64,000 nucleotides of DNA from Roseibium aestuarii (GTDB lineage: Bacteria > Pseudomonadota > Alphaproteobacteria > Rhizobiales > Stappiaceae), in assembly GCF_008477545.1 (NCBI RefSeq), contig NZ_VORA01000004.1, forward strand, positions 182,448-246,447, read 5' to 3'. Of this stretch, positions 46,022 to 54,204 are shown one piece after another. The stretch's first letter is position 1; each line of letters opens with the position of its first letter. Position numbers and translations under genes: made by a program. A model generated the notes under the pieces. The model was not told the origin of the DNA and made no database searches. It saw only the letters and a program-made list of their open reading frames with translations.

Positions 46022-46902
46022 AGCACGCCTCCCTCGTGCCCGCCATCCTTGGTGGCGTAGCGCAGGACGGCATCCTGGCCGGGGATGTGCGGGAAACCGC
46101 GGAAGTTTGCCGTGTTGGCGAATTTTGCGCCGCACGTCTCCATGCGCTTGTCGCAACCCGCACGGATGGTGAAGGCATCGTCTTCGGCGATCGCGCGCAC
46201 CGGCGCCTCGAGCAGCGTCAGCACGGCGATGCCGTCCGCTACGTCATGGCCCAGCACCTCGGTGCGTCGTCCCGCGTTCGCGCCGCTCGTCCAGTCCAGC
46301 GTGCCGAAGCTGAACCAGCCGGAGGCGAAGCCGCCGAGGCCCGAGGCGGTGAATGCCCGGTCGCGCAAGAGATCGATGACGACACCCGAGCCCTTGTAGG
46401 CGGGGTCTTCCAGATCGACGCCGCAGCGCGCATCGCCGAGCGCGGCGTCGCAGGTCGCCTGGAAAGTCCGGCCGACCGTCTGGCCCAGCACATGCGCGAG
46501 CGAGCGCACCTCGGCGACGAAGGCCAGCCGCCCACGCCGGATCTGGCCGATGGCCCCGCGCCGCATCAACACGCGCTGGCCGGTGTCCGCCCAGTTCAAG
46601 CGCCAGACCTCGACCTCGGCATTGTCCCAGCGGCCGTCGAGGATGTCGGATTCGGTGATCCGGTCCGAGGTCAGCACGCCCTCGGCGTCCTGCGCGTCGA
46701 CGGACAGGTCGGAGCCGGAGCGCACCTCGGAAGCCGTCAGCCCGCTCTCGGGTTCAAAGTCGGTGCCGTCGAAGCTCAGCGTCCGGTCGTGGTCGGTGAA
46801 GCCGAAGGTCACGCCATCGGCCCGGGTAATCCGCCAGCACCAGGCGAGCGTCGTCGTGCCCTCGTCGAGATGGGCCTGCAGGGCGGGAGCAAGGGACTTC
46901 AT
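46018..46902 (-). CDS. DUF2163 distal tail protein (GTA gp13-like)
   Basis: A 294-residue protein with both DUF2163 and the C-terminal FAD/NAD-like BR0599 region typical of GTA gp13. Landmarks are HLDEGTTTLAWCWRITRADG, ATCDAALGDARCGVDL and the C-terminal CDKRMETCGAKFANTANFRG with Cys pairs. It probably forms part of the tail tip. It overlaps gp12 and gp14 by 4 bases each, giving coupled translation. Confidence 0.88.
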   Translation of the reverse strand: MKSLAPALQAHLDEGTTTLAWCWRITRADGVTFGFTDHDRTLSFDGTDFEPESGLTASEVRSGSDLSVDAQDAEGVLTSDRITESDILDGRWDNAEVEVWRLNWADTGQRVLMRRGAIGQIRRGRLAFVAEVRSLAHVLGQTVGRTFQATCDAALGDARCGVDLEDPAYKGSGVVIDLLRDRAFTASGLGGFASGWFSFGTLDWTSGANAGRRTEVLGHDVADGIAVLTLLEAPVRAIAEDDAFTIRAGCDKRMETCGAKFANTANFRGFPHIPGQDAVLRYATKDGGHEGGVL

Positions 46903-47525
46903 CGGCGCAGTTCCAGAAGCGGGATGGAGGTGATCGAGCCGAGCCGCTCGAGGTCGAGCGTCACGTCGAGCACGTCGGTGTCGAAACGGACCGGTACGTC
47001 GAATTCGAAGCCCACGGTGATCGCGACGCCGGAGCCCGGCGCCGCGCTGAAGGTGACGACGCCGGTCGTGGTGTCGACCGACCAGCCGGACAGCTGCTCG
47101 ACGCCCGCCAGCGCGATGCCCACGGTTCCGGTCACTGGTTTGGCAATGGTGCGCGTCCAGGATTGCGCCCCGGAGGCGTAGCGCTTGACCAGCTGGAAGG
47201 CGGTCGTCGTGCCGTCGCCGTTGCCGATCGCCTGATCGGTCGGCGCTGGTGTGCCCGAAGGCAGGCAGGACTTGTGGTCGCCCCAGTCCTTGAAGCGGAA
47301 GCCATGGAGGCGACCATTCCGCGCCTCGAAGAAGGCGACCACGGCCGCCAGATCGTCCGCGCGGCGGATGCCGTAGGCCACATCGTAACGGCGGCGCGAG
47401 TTGGCCCAACTGGCGTTGCGTTCCTCGTCGCCCGAGGCGAGCTCGACGATTTGCGTGCGCCGTTCCGGCCCACCCCGCGCGCCGCGACTGATGTTGTCGG
47501 GAAACCGGACCTCGTGAAACGCCAT
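46899..47525 (-). CDS. DUF2460 distal tail protein (GTA gp12-like)
   Basis: A 208-residue protein with the DUF2460 signature: FHEVRFPDNISRGARGGPER at the N-terminus and FFEARNGRLHGFRFKDWGDH in the middle. It is the distal tail (Dit-like) protein of GTA-type tails. It overlaps the tape measure stop by one base and gp13 by 4 bases. Confidence 0.9.
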   Translation of the reverse strand: MAFHEVRFPDNISRGARGGPERRTQIVELASGDEERNASWANSRRRYDVAYGIRRADDLAAVVAFFEARNGRLHGFRFKDWGDHKSCLPSGTPAPTDQAIGNGDGTTTAFQLVKRYASGAQSWTRTIAKPVTGTVGIALAGVEQLSGWSVDTTTGVVTFSAAPGSGVAITVGFEFDVPVRFDTDVLDVTLDLERLGSITSIPLLELRR

Positions 47526-49942
47526 TACATGCCTCTCCGCCCGAGCGACACGGCGCGGGCAATGTCGGCCGCGACCTGCGTGCGGGATTGCCGGAAGCTC
47601 TCGGCGTCGCGGGCCATGATGGTGACGTTGACGCTGCCGCCCGCGCCGTAGGTCTGGGCCTCCCGCCGCGACAGCACCCGCTCGCCGCGTTGCAGGATCG
47701 CGGGCACCTCGTCATGGCGCAGCCCCGCCATGCCGCCGCCATGCATCCGGGGCGCAGCGGCGAAGGCCATCGCCGGGACGATGCGTGACGGCCCAGCGGA
47801 CCCGACCATCCCGCCCGCATGCAGGACGTTGGCGAAGATCCCGCCCGCACCAGCGAAGACACCGGAGAGCGCATTGGCGATCGGCCCGAGGATGAACCGC
47901 CGCGCCGCAAGCTGGGCGAGATCGGCCAAGAGCGAGGTGACGAGATCGCGGAAGTTCAGCTTGCCGGTCTTCACGAACTGGCCCACCGCGTTCTCCGCCG
48001 ACTGGAAGGCGCCGACGAGGCTCTGGCCGATATCGCCGCCGATCTCGCGCGCCTTGCTGGCGTAGTCCGACAGCGCCGTTGTGACCGCCCGCCAACCGGT
48101 GACCGCCGCCTCGGTTGCGGGCTCCGCCGCAGCGGCGGCAGCCCCGGCCGCCGCGCCTGCACCTGTCGCGGCGCGTCCGGCATCGCCGAGCACCGTCTCC
48201 AGCCGCTCCGCCGCGCCGGTGGCCTCGGTCAGCGCATCCGCGCTCGCCTCATCGGTGCCCCGCACCGCATCCCGCAGCGCCTGCCAGCTTTCGAGGGGCG
48301 CACGGGCCCCTTCGGCCAGATCACGCGCGGCGCCCCGATAGACATTCGCGGACTCGAGCGCGCGGGCGGCCGCCTCGGTCAGGCCGAGATCGGGCGCGGA
48401 GAGCGGATTGTCCTCGAAGGCCCGGTCGAAGGCCGCCTGCGCCGCCGACGTCGCAGCACTGGCCGCGCCCGAGAAGCGGTTCTCGATCTCGCCGAGGTCG
48501 AGGTCGGGCACCAGCGAGATGCGCCGCTCCGACCCGAGCGCTTCCAGCCCCTGGTTGATGCCGCCGATGAATCCGTTGATGCGGGAGACCACGCCGTTCA
48601 GCATCGCCTCGACGCCGTCGACCAGGCTGTTGGCCGCCTGAAACGCGAGGTCGCCAATCGCGGCGGGCAGAAGGCCCCAGATCGCCTTGATCGCCTCGTA
48701 GGCGCCCTCGAACGTGTTCGCAGCCGTGTTGCCGAAGCCCACCACGCTCTCGATGGCGCTCTGCATGCCCGACGCCGCATCGGCCTTCAGGTCGAAGAAC
48801 ATCGCCGTGGCGGCTGCACCCGCTGCAGCAGCGCCCATCTTGATGCGTTCCCAGACCTCGACCGCGACGTCCTTCAGGAGCGACATCGCCTCACCGAACC
48901 CGCCCACGCCGGAGACGAGACGGGTGAACTGGAAGACAAGCTCGCCCGCGCCGACGATCAGCGCGCCGATGCCGGTGCGGATGAGCGCCCCACGCAGGAC
49001 GACGAGCGCCGTGGCGAGGCCGCGCACGGAGAGCGCCGCGGCGGCCATGCCAGCCACCCAACGTCCCGCGAGGAAGGCCGCGAAGGTGGCGGCATAGGTG
49101 GCCAGGCGACCGATATTGTCGAAGAGGCCGCGGATCGCGATGCCGAGCGGCCCGCTGCGGCTGGCGACAGCCGCCATGGCGTTGGCGACCGCTTCCAGCG
49201 CGGGGGCTGCTGCGACCGCCAGCTGGTTCGACAGCCCGCGCCAGATCAGCCCCAGCCGGGAGATTGCATCGTTCGTCCGCTCGATCTGGTCGGCGTCCTG
49301 CTCGGAGACGACGACGCCGAAGGCAAGCACGTCCTCCGTCGCCTGGCGCAGCGTCGCGGTGTCGATCCGCGACATGGCGATGGAGCCTTCCTCGCCGAAG
49401 AGCTGACCCGCGACAGCGGCGCGCTCGGCGACGGGCACGAAGCTCTCGATGGCGGCGTTGATCGCACCCACACGCTGGTCCAGCGGCAGCGCGATCAGCT
49501 CGTTGGCCGAGAGCCCCAGCCGGTCGAGCGCGTCGGCGGCGGGACCGGTCCCGGCGGCCGCCTGGCTGAGACGGCGGGTCAGGTCCTTCGTCGCCTGCTC
49601 AATGCCGGACATGGAAACGCCCGCCAGCTCGCCCGCGCGCTCCAGCGTCTGGATCGAGGCGACCGTGGTCCCCAGCGACTGCGCCAGCTTCGCCTGCGCA
49701 TCGACGGTCTGCAGCCCGGAGCGGATCATCGCCACGCCGGCAGCCGTGGCGGCAGCGACCGCAGCTGCAGCCGCCACGCGCACTCGGCGCGAGAAAGCCG
49801 CGAGCCGGGCGTTCGCCGCCTCCATCTCCCGGCTCAGCCGTCCGAAGCCGCGCGACCCGGCTTCGCCGACACCTTCCAGCTCGGCGCGCACCTGCCGTCC
49901 ACCCACGGCCGCGAGGCGGACGCTGACTCTCTTCTCAGCCAT
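47525..49942 (-). CDS. tail tape measure protein
   Basis: An 805-residue protein, Ala-rich and helical, with coiled-coil and hydrophobic stretches. The N-terminal part (AELEGVGEAGSRGFGRLSRE) and a central membrane-like region fit a tape measure. The C-terminus holds GTA-like MHGGGMAGLRHDEVPAILQR. Its length sets the tail length. It is preceded by the G/GT chaperone genes with an 8-base overlap. Confidence 0.9.
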   Translation of the reverse strand: MAEKRVSVRLAAVGGRQVRAELEGVGEAGSRGFGRLSREMEAANARLAAFSRRVRVAAAAAVAAATAAGVAMIRSGLQTVDAQAKLAQSLGTTVASIQTLERAGELAGVSMSGIEQATKDLTRRLSQAAAGTGPAADALDRLGLSANELIALPLDQRVGAINAAIESFVPVAERAAVAGQLFGEEGSIAMSRIDTATLRQATEDVLAFGVVVSEQDADQIERTNDAISRLGLIWRGLSNQLAVAAAPALEAVANAMAAVASRSGPLGIAIRGLFDNIGRLATYAATFAAFLAGRWVAGMAAAALSVRGLATALVVLRGALIRTGIGALIVGAGELVFQFTRLVSGVGGFGEAMSLLKDVAVEVWERIKMGAAAAGAAATAMFFDLKADAASGMQSAIESVVGFGNTAANTFEGAYEAIKAIWGLLPAAIGDLAFQAANSLVDGVEAMLNGVVSRINGFIGGINQGLEALGSERRISLVPDLDLGEIENRFSGAASAATSAAQAAFDRAFEDNPLSAPDLGLTEAAARALESANVYRGAARDLAEGARAPLESWQALRDAVRGTDEASADALTEATGAAERLETVLGDAGRAATGAGAAAGAAAAAAEPATEAAVTGWRAVTTALSDYASKAREIGGDIGQSLVGAFQSAENAVGQFVKTGKLNFRDLVTSLLADLAQLAARRFILGPIANALSGVFAGAGGIFANVLHAGGMVGSAGPSRIVPAMAFAAAPRMHGGGMAGLRHDEVPAILQRGERVLSRREAQTYGAGGSVNVTIMARDAESFRQSRTQVAADIARAVSLGRRGM

Positions 49943-50255
49943 GGGACTGTTCCATCTGTTCGTTGAGCTTGGCCACCATCACCGCCTCGATCACGGGCAG
50001 CAGTTCTGCCATTGCGAGCGGGGGCACGCCGAGCGCGTCACCGAGCGCCAGCGCCGCCGACATGTCCCAGCCGATCACCGCGCCGGGCAACACACGCAGT
50101 TGGCCGCCGAGGCGGCCGACCAGGTCCCAGACCTGCCAACCCTCCGGCGTTTCCGGACGGTTCAGCCGCGCCGGGCAGTCCGGGCAGGCTTGCGCGCAGG
50201 CTTCGCAGTATCGCTCGCCCCCGCCGAAGGACCATTCGGCGAGAGCGCGGAGACG
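49935..50255 (-). CDS. T extension of tail assembly chaperone GT (via -1 frameshift)
   Basis: A 106-residue reading frame with protein-like sequence and two Cys pairs (YCEACAQACPDCPARLNRPE), resembling small proteins before GTA tape measure genes (DUF7697-like). The frame has no good start or ribosome site at its beginning; it joins the upstream G gene at the heptamer A-AAA-AAC (50261-50255). A -1 shift there would give a 221-residue G-T fusion, as in lambda G/GT. It ends 8 bases inside the tape measure gene. Independent start inside (GTG or ATG further down) cannot be excluded. Confidence 0.75.
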   Translation of the reverse strand, partial: RLRALAEWSFGGGERYCEACAQACPDCPARLNRPETPEGWQVWDLVGRLGGQLRVLPGAVIGWDMSAALALGDALGVPPLAMAELLPVIEAVMVAKLNEQMEQSHG

Positions 50256-50599
50256 TTTTTTTCCTGTTCCAGCAGCAGGCCCTTCGAGACGTAGGTTAGC
50301 TGGAAGGCCTCGAAGATCGGCCAGACGTCGAGCAGCGCGTCGATGGCCTCGGGGCTGGGGTCGATAGCGTTGCCGTCGGCGTCGCCGATGCCCTCCCACG
50401 CGAGCACCGCTCGTCGTGCCAGCGCCTTGGCGAAGGCGACGGCGCGCTCCTCGTCCGAGGCCTCCTCAGGCACGGCCTCGACGGCAGGATCGCTGCGCGT
50501 CGCCACCATCAGCGCCGTGGTCAGCGGGCGCAGCTGCACCCGGACGCCAGGGGCAAGGTCATGCCAGCGAGGGGCGTTGGTCAGGTCGAGCGTGAGCAT
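50162..50599 (-). CDS. tail assembly chaperone G
   Basis: A 145-residue acidic protein between tail tube and tape measure genes, the position of lambda G. It is helical (DEERAVAFAKALARRAVLAW; LLDVWPIFEAFQLTYV). In the zero frame it continues past the slippery site to a Pro/Lys/Arg-rich end (AKPARKPARTARRG). The ATG at 50599 overlaps the tail tube stop by one base and has GAGAGG upstream. Together with the GT form it should coat the tape measure before tube assembly. Confidence 0.85.
   Translation of the reverse strand: MLTLDLTNAPRWHDLAPGVRVQLRPLTTALMVATRSDPAVEAVPEEASDEERAVAFAKALARRAVLAWEGIGDADGNAIDPSPEAIDALLDVWPIFEAFQLTYVSKGLLLEQEKNVSALSPNGPSAGASDTAKPARKPARTARRG
50211..50261 (-). promoter_or_regulatory. 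programmed -1 frameshift site and downstream stem
   Basis: The slippery heptamer A AAA AAC is in register with the G frame (GAA AAA AAC, codons 113-115). Seven bases later begins a GC-rich hairpin (CGCTC and CGCCG pairing with CGGCG and GAGCG, about 50247-50212). The heptamer-spacer-stem order is the standard -1 signal. Confidence 0.75.
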
Positions 50600-51540
50600 C
50601 AATACCTCTCCACTTCATTCACGAGGGTCGCCGTGCACATCCGTCCGACGACGCTGTCGCGAGCGGCCTGCCAGTCGAAGGTGGCCTGCACGCCCTGCGG
50701 CCCGGAAATCTCGATGCGCGGGCGCGGCAGGTAGACGGCGTGCACGGTGAAGGTGAAGCTCTCGCCCGACGGCAGGACGTAGGCGAATTCCATCTCGCAG
50801 GCCTCGCCATTGATCGCCTGCGTCACAAGCGTCTGGTCGGCGAACCGAACCTCGATCCGGCCAGTCAGCGCGGCGATGGACGGGTCCGCCCCGTCGATGC
50901 GCCCGTCCGAGCGGATGGTCTCGATCCGGTCGAGGTTGTTGGCATAGGTGATCTCGGCCGAGACCACATTGCCGAGGGCGGTCCCGTTCCGGGTGATCGA
51001 CCCGTTGAAATGGCCGAAGCGCTTCAGCTCCAGCGCGGCGGGCGTTCCGGCGCTGGTCGTGGTGCCCACCGTCTCTCCCTGCGCCACCAACCGCGCGGTG
51101 GCGGTCAGGAGCCCCGAACGCTGCATCTGCCAGGTGATCTGGTCGAGCACGCAGCCGGAATACATCGCGTATCGCGGCACCTCCGGCATGCCGGTCTCGA
51201 TCGACATCGAGGGCAGCGTCCAGGACCCCGACTGGAATTCGTGGCTGTAGGGCGCCTCTGCGCCCGTGGTCGTCGGCGCGCCGAAGGCCGCCTTCAGCCA
51301 GAAGCCGAAGGCCTCGGCGTCGAGCGGCACCACGACATCACCGTCCGCCGTCACCGCGTCCTTGATCGGCGCCAGCGGATCGCGGCCGTACCCGAGAAGC
51401 TCCGAGTTCAGCAGCGGCTGCTCCGCCCCCAGCGAGGTGCTGGCAAAGGGCATGCGGGTGAAGCCGCTCGCCGGCGGCGTTCCATAGGTCGTCTCGAACG
51501 CAAGCGCCATCAGCGCCCGCGCCCCCTGGGCTCGTGCCAT
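50599..51540 (-). CDS. major tail tube protein
   Basis: A 313-residue protein with beta-rich character and the start ARAQGARALMALAFETTYGT, typical of phage tail tube proteins that follow a tail terminator gene. The later part has ALELKRFGHFNGSITRNGTA and a C-terminal Ig-like or tube extension (SFTFTVHAVYLPRPRIEISG). It overlaps chaperone G by one base. Confidence 0.85.
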   Translation of the reverse strand: MARAQGARALMALAFETTYGTPPASGFTRMPFASTSLGAEQPLLNSELLGYGRDPLAPIKDAVTADGDVVVPLDAEAFGFWLKAAFGAPTTTGAEAPYSHEFQSGSWTLPSMSIETGMPEVPRYAMYSGCVLDQITWQMQRSGLLTATARLVAQGETVGTTTSAGTPAALELKRFGHFNGSITRNGTALGNVVSAEITYANNLDRIETIRSDGRIDGADPSIAALTGRIEVRFADQTLVTQAINGEACEMEFAYVLPSGESFTFTVHAVYLPRPRIEISGPQGVQATFDWQAARDSVVGRMCTATLVNEVERY

Positions 51541-51564
51541 GGTGTTCTCCTCGGGTTGTAGGGG

Positions 51565-51984
51565 TCAGGTCAGCGGGTCGGCCGTGGAATAGTGCAGCAC
51601 CACCGGGAGCACCGCGGCCTTTAGGCTGGCCGCGCCCTCGACCGGCAGATCGACCGGGCGCGGCGCTTCGGCCTCGATCCAGTCGCAGAGGCCGCCCAGC
51701 GTGCGGTCGGCGGCGAGCGCGGCGCCGATGCTGGCGGTGAGCGTGTCGAAGGCGGCGTCACGGTCGGGGCCCTGCACGACCGCCTCGATCTCGGCGCGAT
51801 GCTGGTAGTGGTAGCGTAGCGGCGAGAGCGTCACCTCGGGCTCGCCCGGCTCGCCGTCGCGCAGGATCAGCAGGCCCTCGGCGGGCACGCGCTCGGGCAG
51901 CACGTCGCCGCGGAGCGCGGTCGCGGGTAGCTCCGAGAGCCGCGCGTGCAGCGCCACGAGGATGGTTTCGCGAGGAGTGGGCAT
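51565..51984 (-). CDS. tail terminator protein
   Basis: A 139-residue protein with the N-terminus MPTPRETILVALHARLSELP and the mid part YHYQHRAEIEAVVQGPDRD, matching small tail terminator/tail completion proteins of alphaproteobacterial phages, often misnamed acyl-CoA transferase. It lies just before the tail tube gene. The ATG at 51984 is preferred over an earlier start. An accessory unit separates it from the head-tail connector genes. Confidence 0.75.
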   Translation of the reverse strand: MPTPRETILVALHARLSELPATALRGDVLPERVPAEGLLILRDGEPGEPEVTLSPLRYHYQHRAEIEAVVQGPDRDAAFDTLTASIGAALAADRTLGGLCDWIEAEAPRPVDLPVEGAASLKAAVLPVVLHYSTADPLT

Positions 51985-52016
51985 GTTTCCGTCTTCGTGT
52001 GGAACCGACAAAAAGG

Positions 52017-52544
52017 TCAGAGAAGGTCGCCGAAGCTTGCGATCTTCAGTCTGAACCGGTGGTTCGCTGCCCAGTCGTCCTTGATGGCGTCGGCCTCCTC
52101 GATGGTCAGAAGGCCTTCGACAATCATCTGAACTGTCAGGTCGACGGTCCCGAGAACCACGAGACCGCCATTGATGCGACGCGCTTCGTTCGCTGCGCGC
52201 CTGTCGTCCAGTGCGAGACCGGCGCCGATCGAAATGGCGTGTGCGATGGTGGCGCTTTCACCGATGCCGAGGCGTTGCGTGCCAGTCAGTTGCCCGAACA
52301 TCTCCAAGGCAGCGTCGTCCTCCACGCGGCAGACTTCGCAGCATCCTGCGGCAACCGCGGCTTCGAAGCGGGCCAGCTGGTCCAAATACACATCGGTTAT
52401 TTCGCCAGCAGCATGGTCTGTGACCAGGAACTGTGTAGACAAATCCCGGATGAGATCCATCCGGTCAATCCGGAGGAAGTTCACCAGCACAGACGTGTCT
52501 GTAACGAGGAGAATGGGTGGCGGCGCAGGCATTGTGGGCGTCAT
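52017..52544 (-). CDS. PIN-domain-like protein, putative toxin
   Basis: A 175-residue PIN-like nuclease. Acidic residues expected in the active site are seen in LVTDTSVLVNFLRI, DHAAGEITDVYL, IGESATIAHA and LALDDRRAANEA. It overlaps the XRE-ImmA gene by 4 bases and is translated after it. The pair sits inside the phage tail operon as an accessory insert. A toxin role (RNA cleavage) held in check by the partner is inferred from family and linkage. Confidence 0.8.
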   Translation of the reverse strand: MTPTMPAPPPILLVTDTSVLVNFLRIDRMDLIRDLSTQFLVTDHAAGEITDVYLDQLARFEAAVAAGCCEVCRVEDDAALEMFGQLTGTQRLGIGESATIAHAISIGAGLALDDRRAANEARRINGGLVVLGTVDLTVQMIVEGLLTIEEADAIKDDWAANHRFRLKIASFGDLL

Positions 52545-53782
52545 TCGGCTCGCGCTGCTTCCGCAAGCTCAAGCAGCTTGCGCCCGTCAACGCCGACGCT
52601 CTTGCCCACATCGAGAAGTCGTCCACGGGAGATTTCGCCGAGCCGATACGCCTCGAGCGCCAGATGAGCCACGCGGCCCCGAAGCTCACGGGTTCCTCTC
52701 TTGCCACTCACCGGCTCCTCGAGATCCTCGAACAGGTCCAATGCGCGCAGATAGTCTCTCCCGGCCTCCTCCTGCTCGGATGACAGAAGCAGGACGCTCT
52801 CCGGTTGATTGATGTAGCGAAGGCTCTTCAGACGATAGACCGCCGCCTGATAGCTCACTCCAAACCTGTGCGCGATGAAAGCGACGTCCTGAAAGCCGAT
52901 CGTCTGGGAGCGCGGCGCCGGACGCAGCTGGCCCTGAATGCTGCCGCCGGTCGCAACATCGAAGACGATCTGATCGGTGCGCGCCGGTTGGCCCTTCCCG
53001 AGCTGGCGCAGTTCCTCTTCGAGGCCCGCTTCGGGAAGCAGGAAGGCGGCGGCGAAAGCATTCGCGCGCTGTTCGATCCTTTCGCGGCTGTTGTCCGCGC
53101 TGCTGACGCCGACGACCCTGTTCCGATCCATGAGGGCGTGCGCGTACTCGTGCGCCAGCGAGAAGCGCTGGCGGGCGCGTACATGGCCCGAATTCACGAG
53201 CACTGCCATGCCGATGCTCGGATGATGCAGGAACAAGCCAGACATGGTGTGCGGGAGATCGACGACCGATGCCCAAATTCCCTGATCGCCGAGCAATTCC
53301 GTCACGTCGGCAATCGGGGCGCTTCCAAGCTCAAGTCGCCTTCGTTCCTGCTCAGCCACACGCTCGCCCTGAGCGACAGCTTCCCCGGTCGATCTCGGCA
53401 CGGGCTCACGATATGCTGGTGGCCCATCACGCTCCTCGCGCCCCAGCAAGATCTCCAGGCTGACACCTTCGCGGCAGATTTGCACGCAGCGGTCCACCTC
53501 GATCCGCACCTCCGGATCTGCGTCGAGCCCGGGGGCAATTCGATGCAGCGCCACGACGACATCTTCTTCGGCGTCCGGCACGTCCGCGAGAAACCAACTG
53601 ACAGGGCGACGATAGAGATCCGCTAGGCGCGCAAGTTCCATGGTGGACACTGCGCGGTTCCCTCCTTCGATCTGAGTGACGGCCGTGCGGGGAAGGCCAA
53701 GCGCTTCGGCAGCGTCGGCCTGACTGATTGATGCGAGTTCTCGTGCCTCCCTCAGTCGACGAGACATTTCGGTGCGGTTCAT
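52541..53782 (-). CDS. XRE helix-turn-helix and ImmA/IrrE metallopeptidase protein
   Basis: A 413-residue protein. The N-terminal XRE domain reads SISQADAAEALGLPRTAVTQ; the middle carries the zinc-peptidase motif FSLAHEYAHALMDR with a downstream Glu in RANAFAAAFLLPE, as in the COG2856 ImmA/IrrE family. GAGGAACC lies before the ATG at 53782. It forms a two-gene unit with a PIN-like protein, suggesting a toxin-antitoxin or phage-exclusion function, with the peptidase domain as sensor or switch. Confidence 0.88.
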   Translation of the reverse strand: MNRTEMSRRLREARELASISQADAAEALGLPRTAVTQIEGGNRAVSTMELARLADLYRRPVSWFLADVPDAEEDVVVALHRIAPGLDADPEVRIEVDRCVQICREGVSLEILLGREERDGPPAYREPVPRSTGEAVAQGERVAEQERRRLELGSAPIADVTELLGDQGIWASVVDLPHTMSGLFLHHPSIGMAVLVNSGHVRARQRFSLAHEYAHALMDRNRVVGVSSADNSRERIEQRANAFAAAFLLPEAGLEEELRQLGKGQPARTDQIVFDVATGGSIQGQLRPAPRSQTIGFQDVAFIAHRFGVSYQAAVYRLKSLRYINQPESVLLLSSEQEEAGRDYLRALDLFEDLEEPVSGKRGTRELRGRVAHLALEAYRLGEISRGRLLDVGKSVGVDGRKLLELAEAARAE

Positions 53783-53820
53783 GATGGGTTCCTCGGTGTG
53801 CGTGTCGGGCTTCTCCCGGC

Positions 53821-53880
53821 CCCCACGTGGGGACAAGATAGGCTGATCGCACTATAACGTCAAATTCTTACTTGAACGTT
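53821..53880. promoter_or_regulatory. palindromes between XRE-ImmA and DUF2188 genes
   Basis: Two symmetric elements lie in the divergent gap: CCCCACGTGGGG at 53821-53832, a perfect 12-bp palindrome, and an imperfect inverted repeat (AACGTCAA...TTGAACGTT) at 53856-53880 in AT-rich DNA. They are good candidates for operator sites of the XRE protein. Confidence 0.45.
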
Positions 53881-53931
53881 CGACTACCGCACACCACATC
53901 ATGGCCATGCCACCGAAAGGAGGTGATGGGC

Positions 53932-54156
53932 ATGGCAGGCAAGAACCAGCACGTGGTTCGGCGCGAGGACGGCTGGGCAGTTCTCGGCGCCGGCAACAGC
54001 CGCGACACGGCGCGCTACGACACGCAGGCTGAGGCAATCGACCGGGCCACCGAGATTGCGCGAAACCAGCAGAGCGAAGTTCTGATCCACGGGCGTGACG
54101 GTCGGATCCGCGAGCGCAATAGCTACGGAAACGACCCTTTCCCGCCCCGCGGCTAA
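53932..54156 (+). CDS. DUF2188 domain protein
   Basis: A 74-residue protein with the DUF2188 pattern: HVVRREDGWAVLGAGNSRD, then YDTQAEAIDRATEIARNQ and VLIHGRDGRIRERNSYG. AGGAGG lies 8 bases before the ATG at 53932, an almost perfect ribosome site that decides the start. It is on the opposite strand to the phage structural genes, next to the XRE-PIN unit, and has its own hairpin terminator. The function of DUF2188 is unknown. Confidence 0.85.
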   Translation: MAGKNQHVVRREDGWAVLGAGNSRDTARYDTQAEAIDRATEIARNQQSEVLIHGRDGRIRERNSYGNDPFPPRG

Positions 54157-54161
54157 GAACG

Positions 54162-54204
54162 GCGCGGAGGACCCTCGGGGCCCTCCGCGCACCCGCTTGT
54201 TTTC
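54162..54204 (+). terminator. terminator-like hairpin after DUF2188 gene
   Basis: GCGCGGAGG at 54162-54170 pairs with CCTCCGCGC at 54182-54190 (9 bp), and TTGTTTTC follows shortly after. It overlaps the 3' end of the convergent DUF6441-like gene. Confidence 0.55.

Noticed and set aside
41573..46060. 1495-residue plus-strand open frame opposite the baseplate gene
   Set aside because: Arg/Gly/Asp-rich shadow composition; the minus strand encodes a recognisable GTA gp15-like protein.
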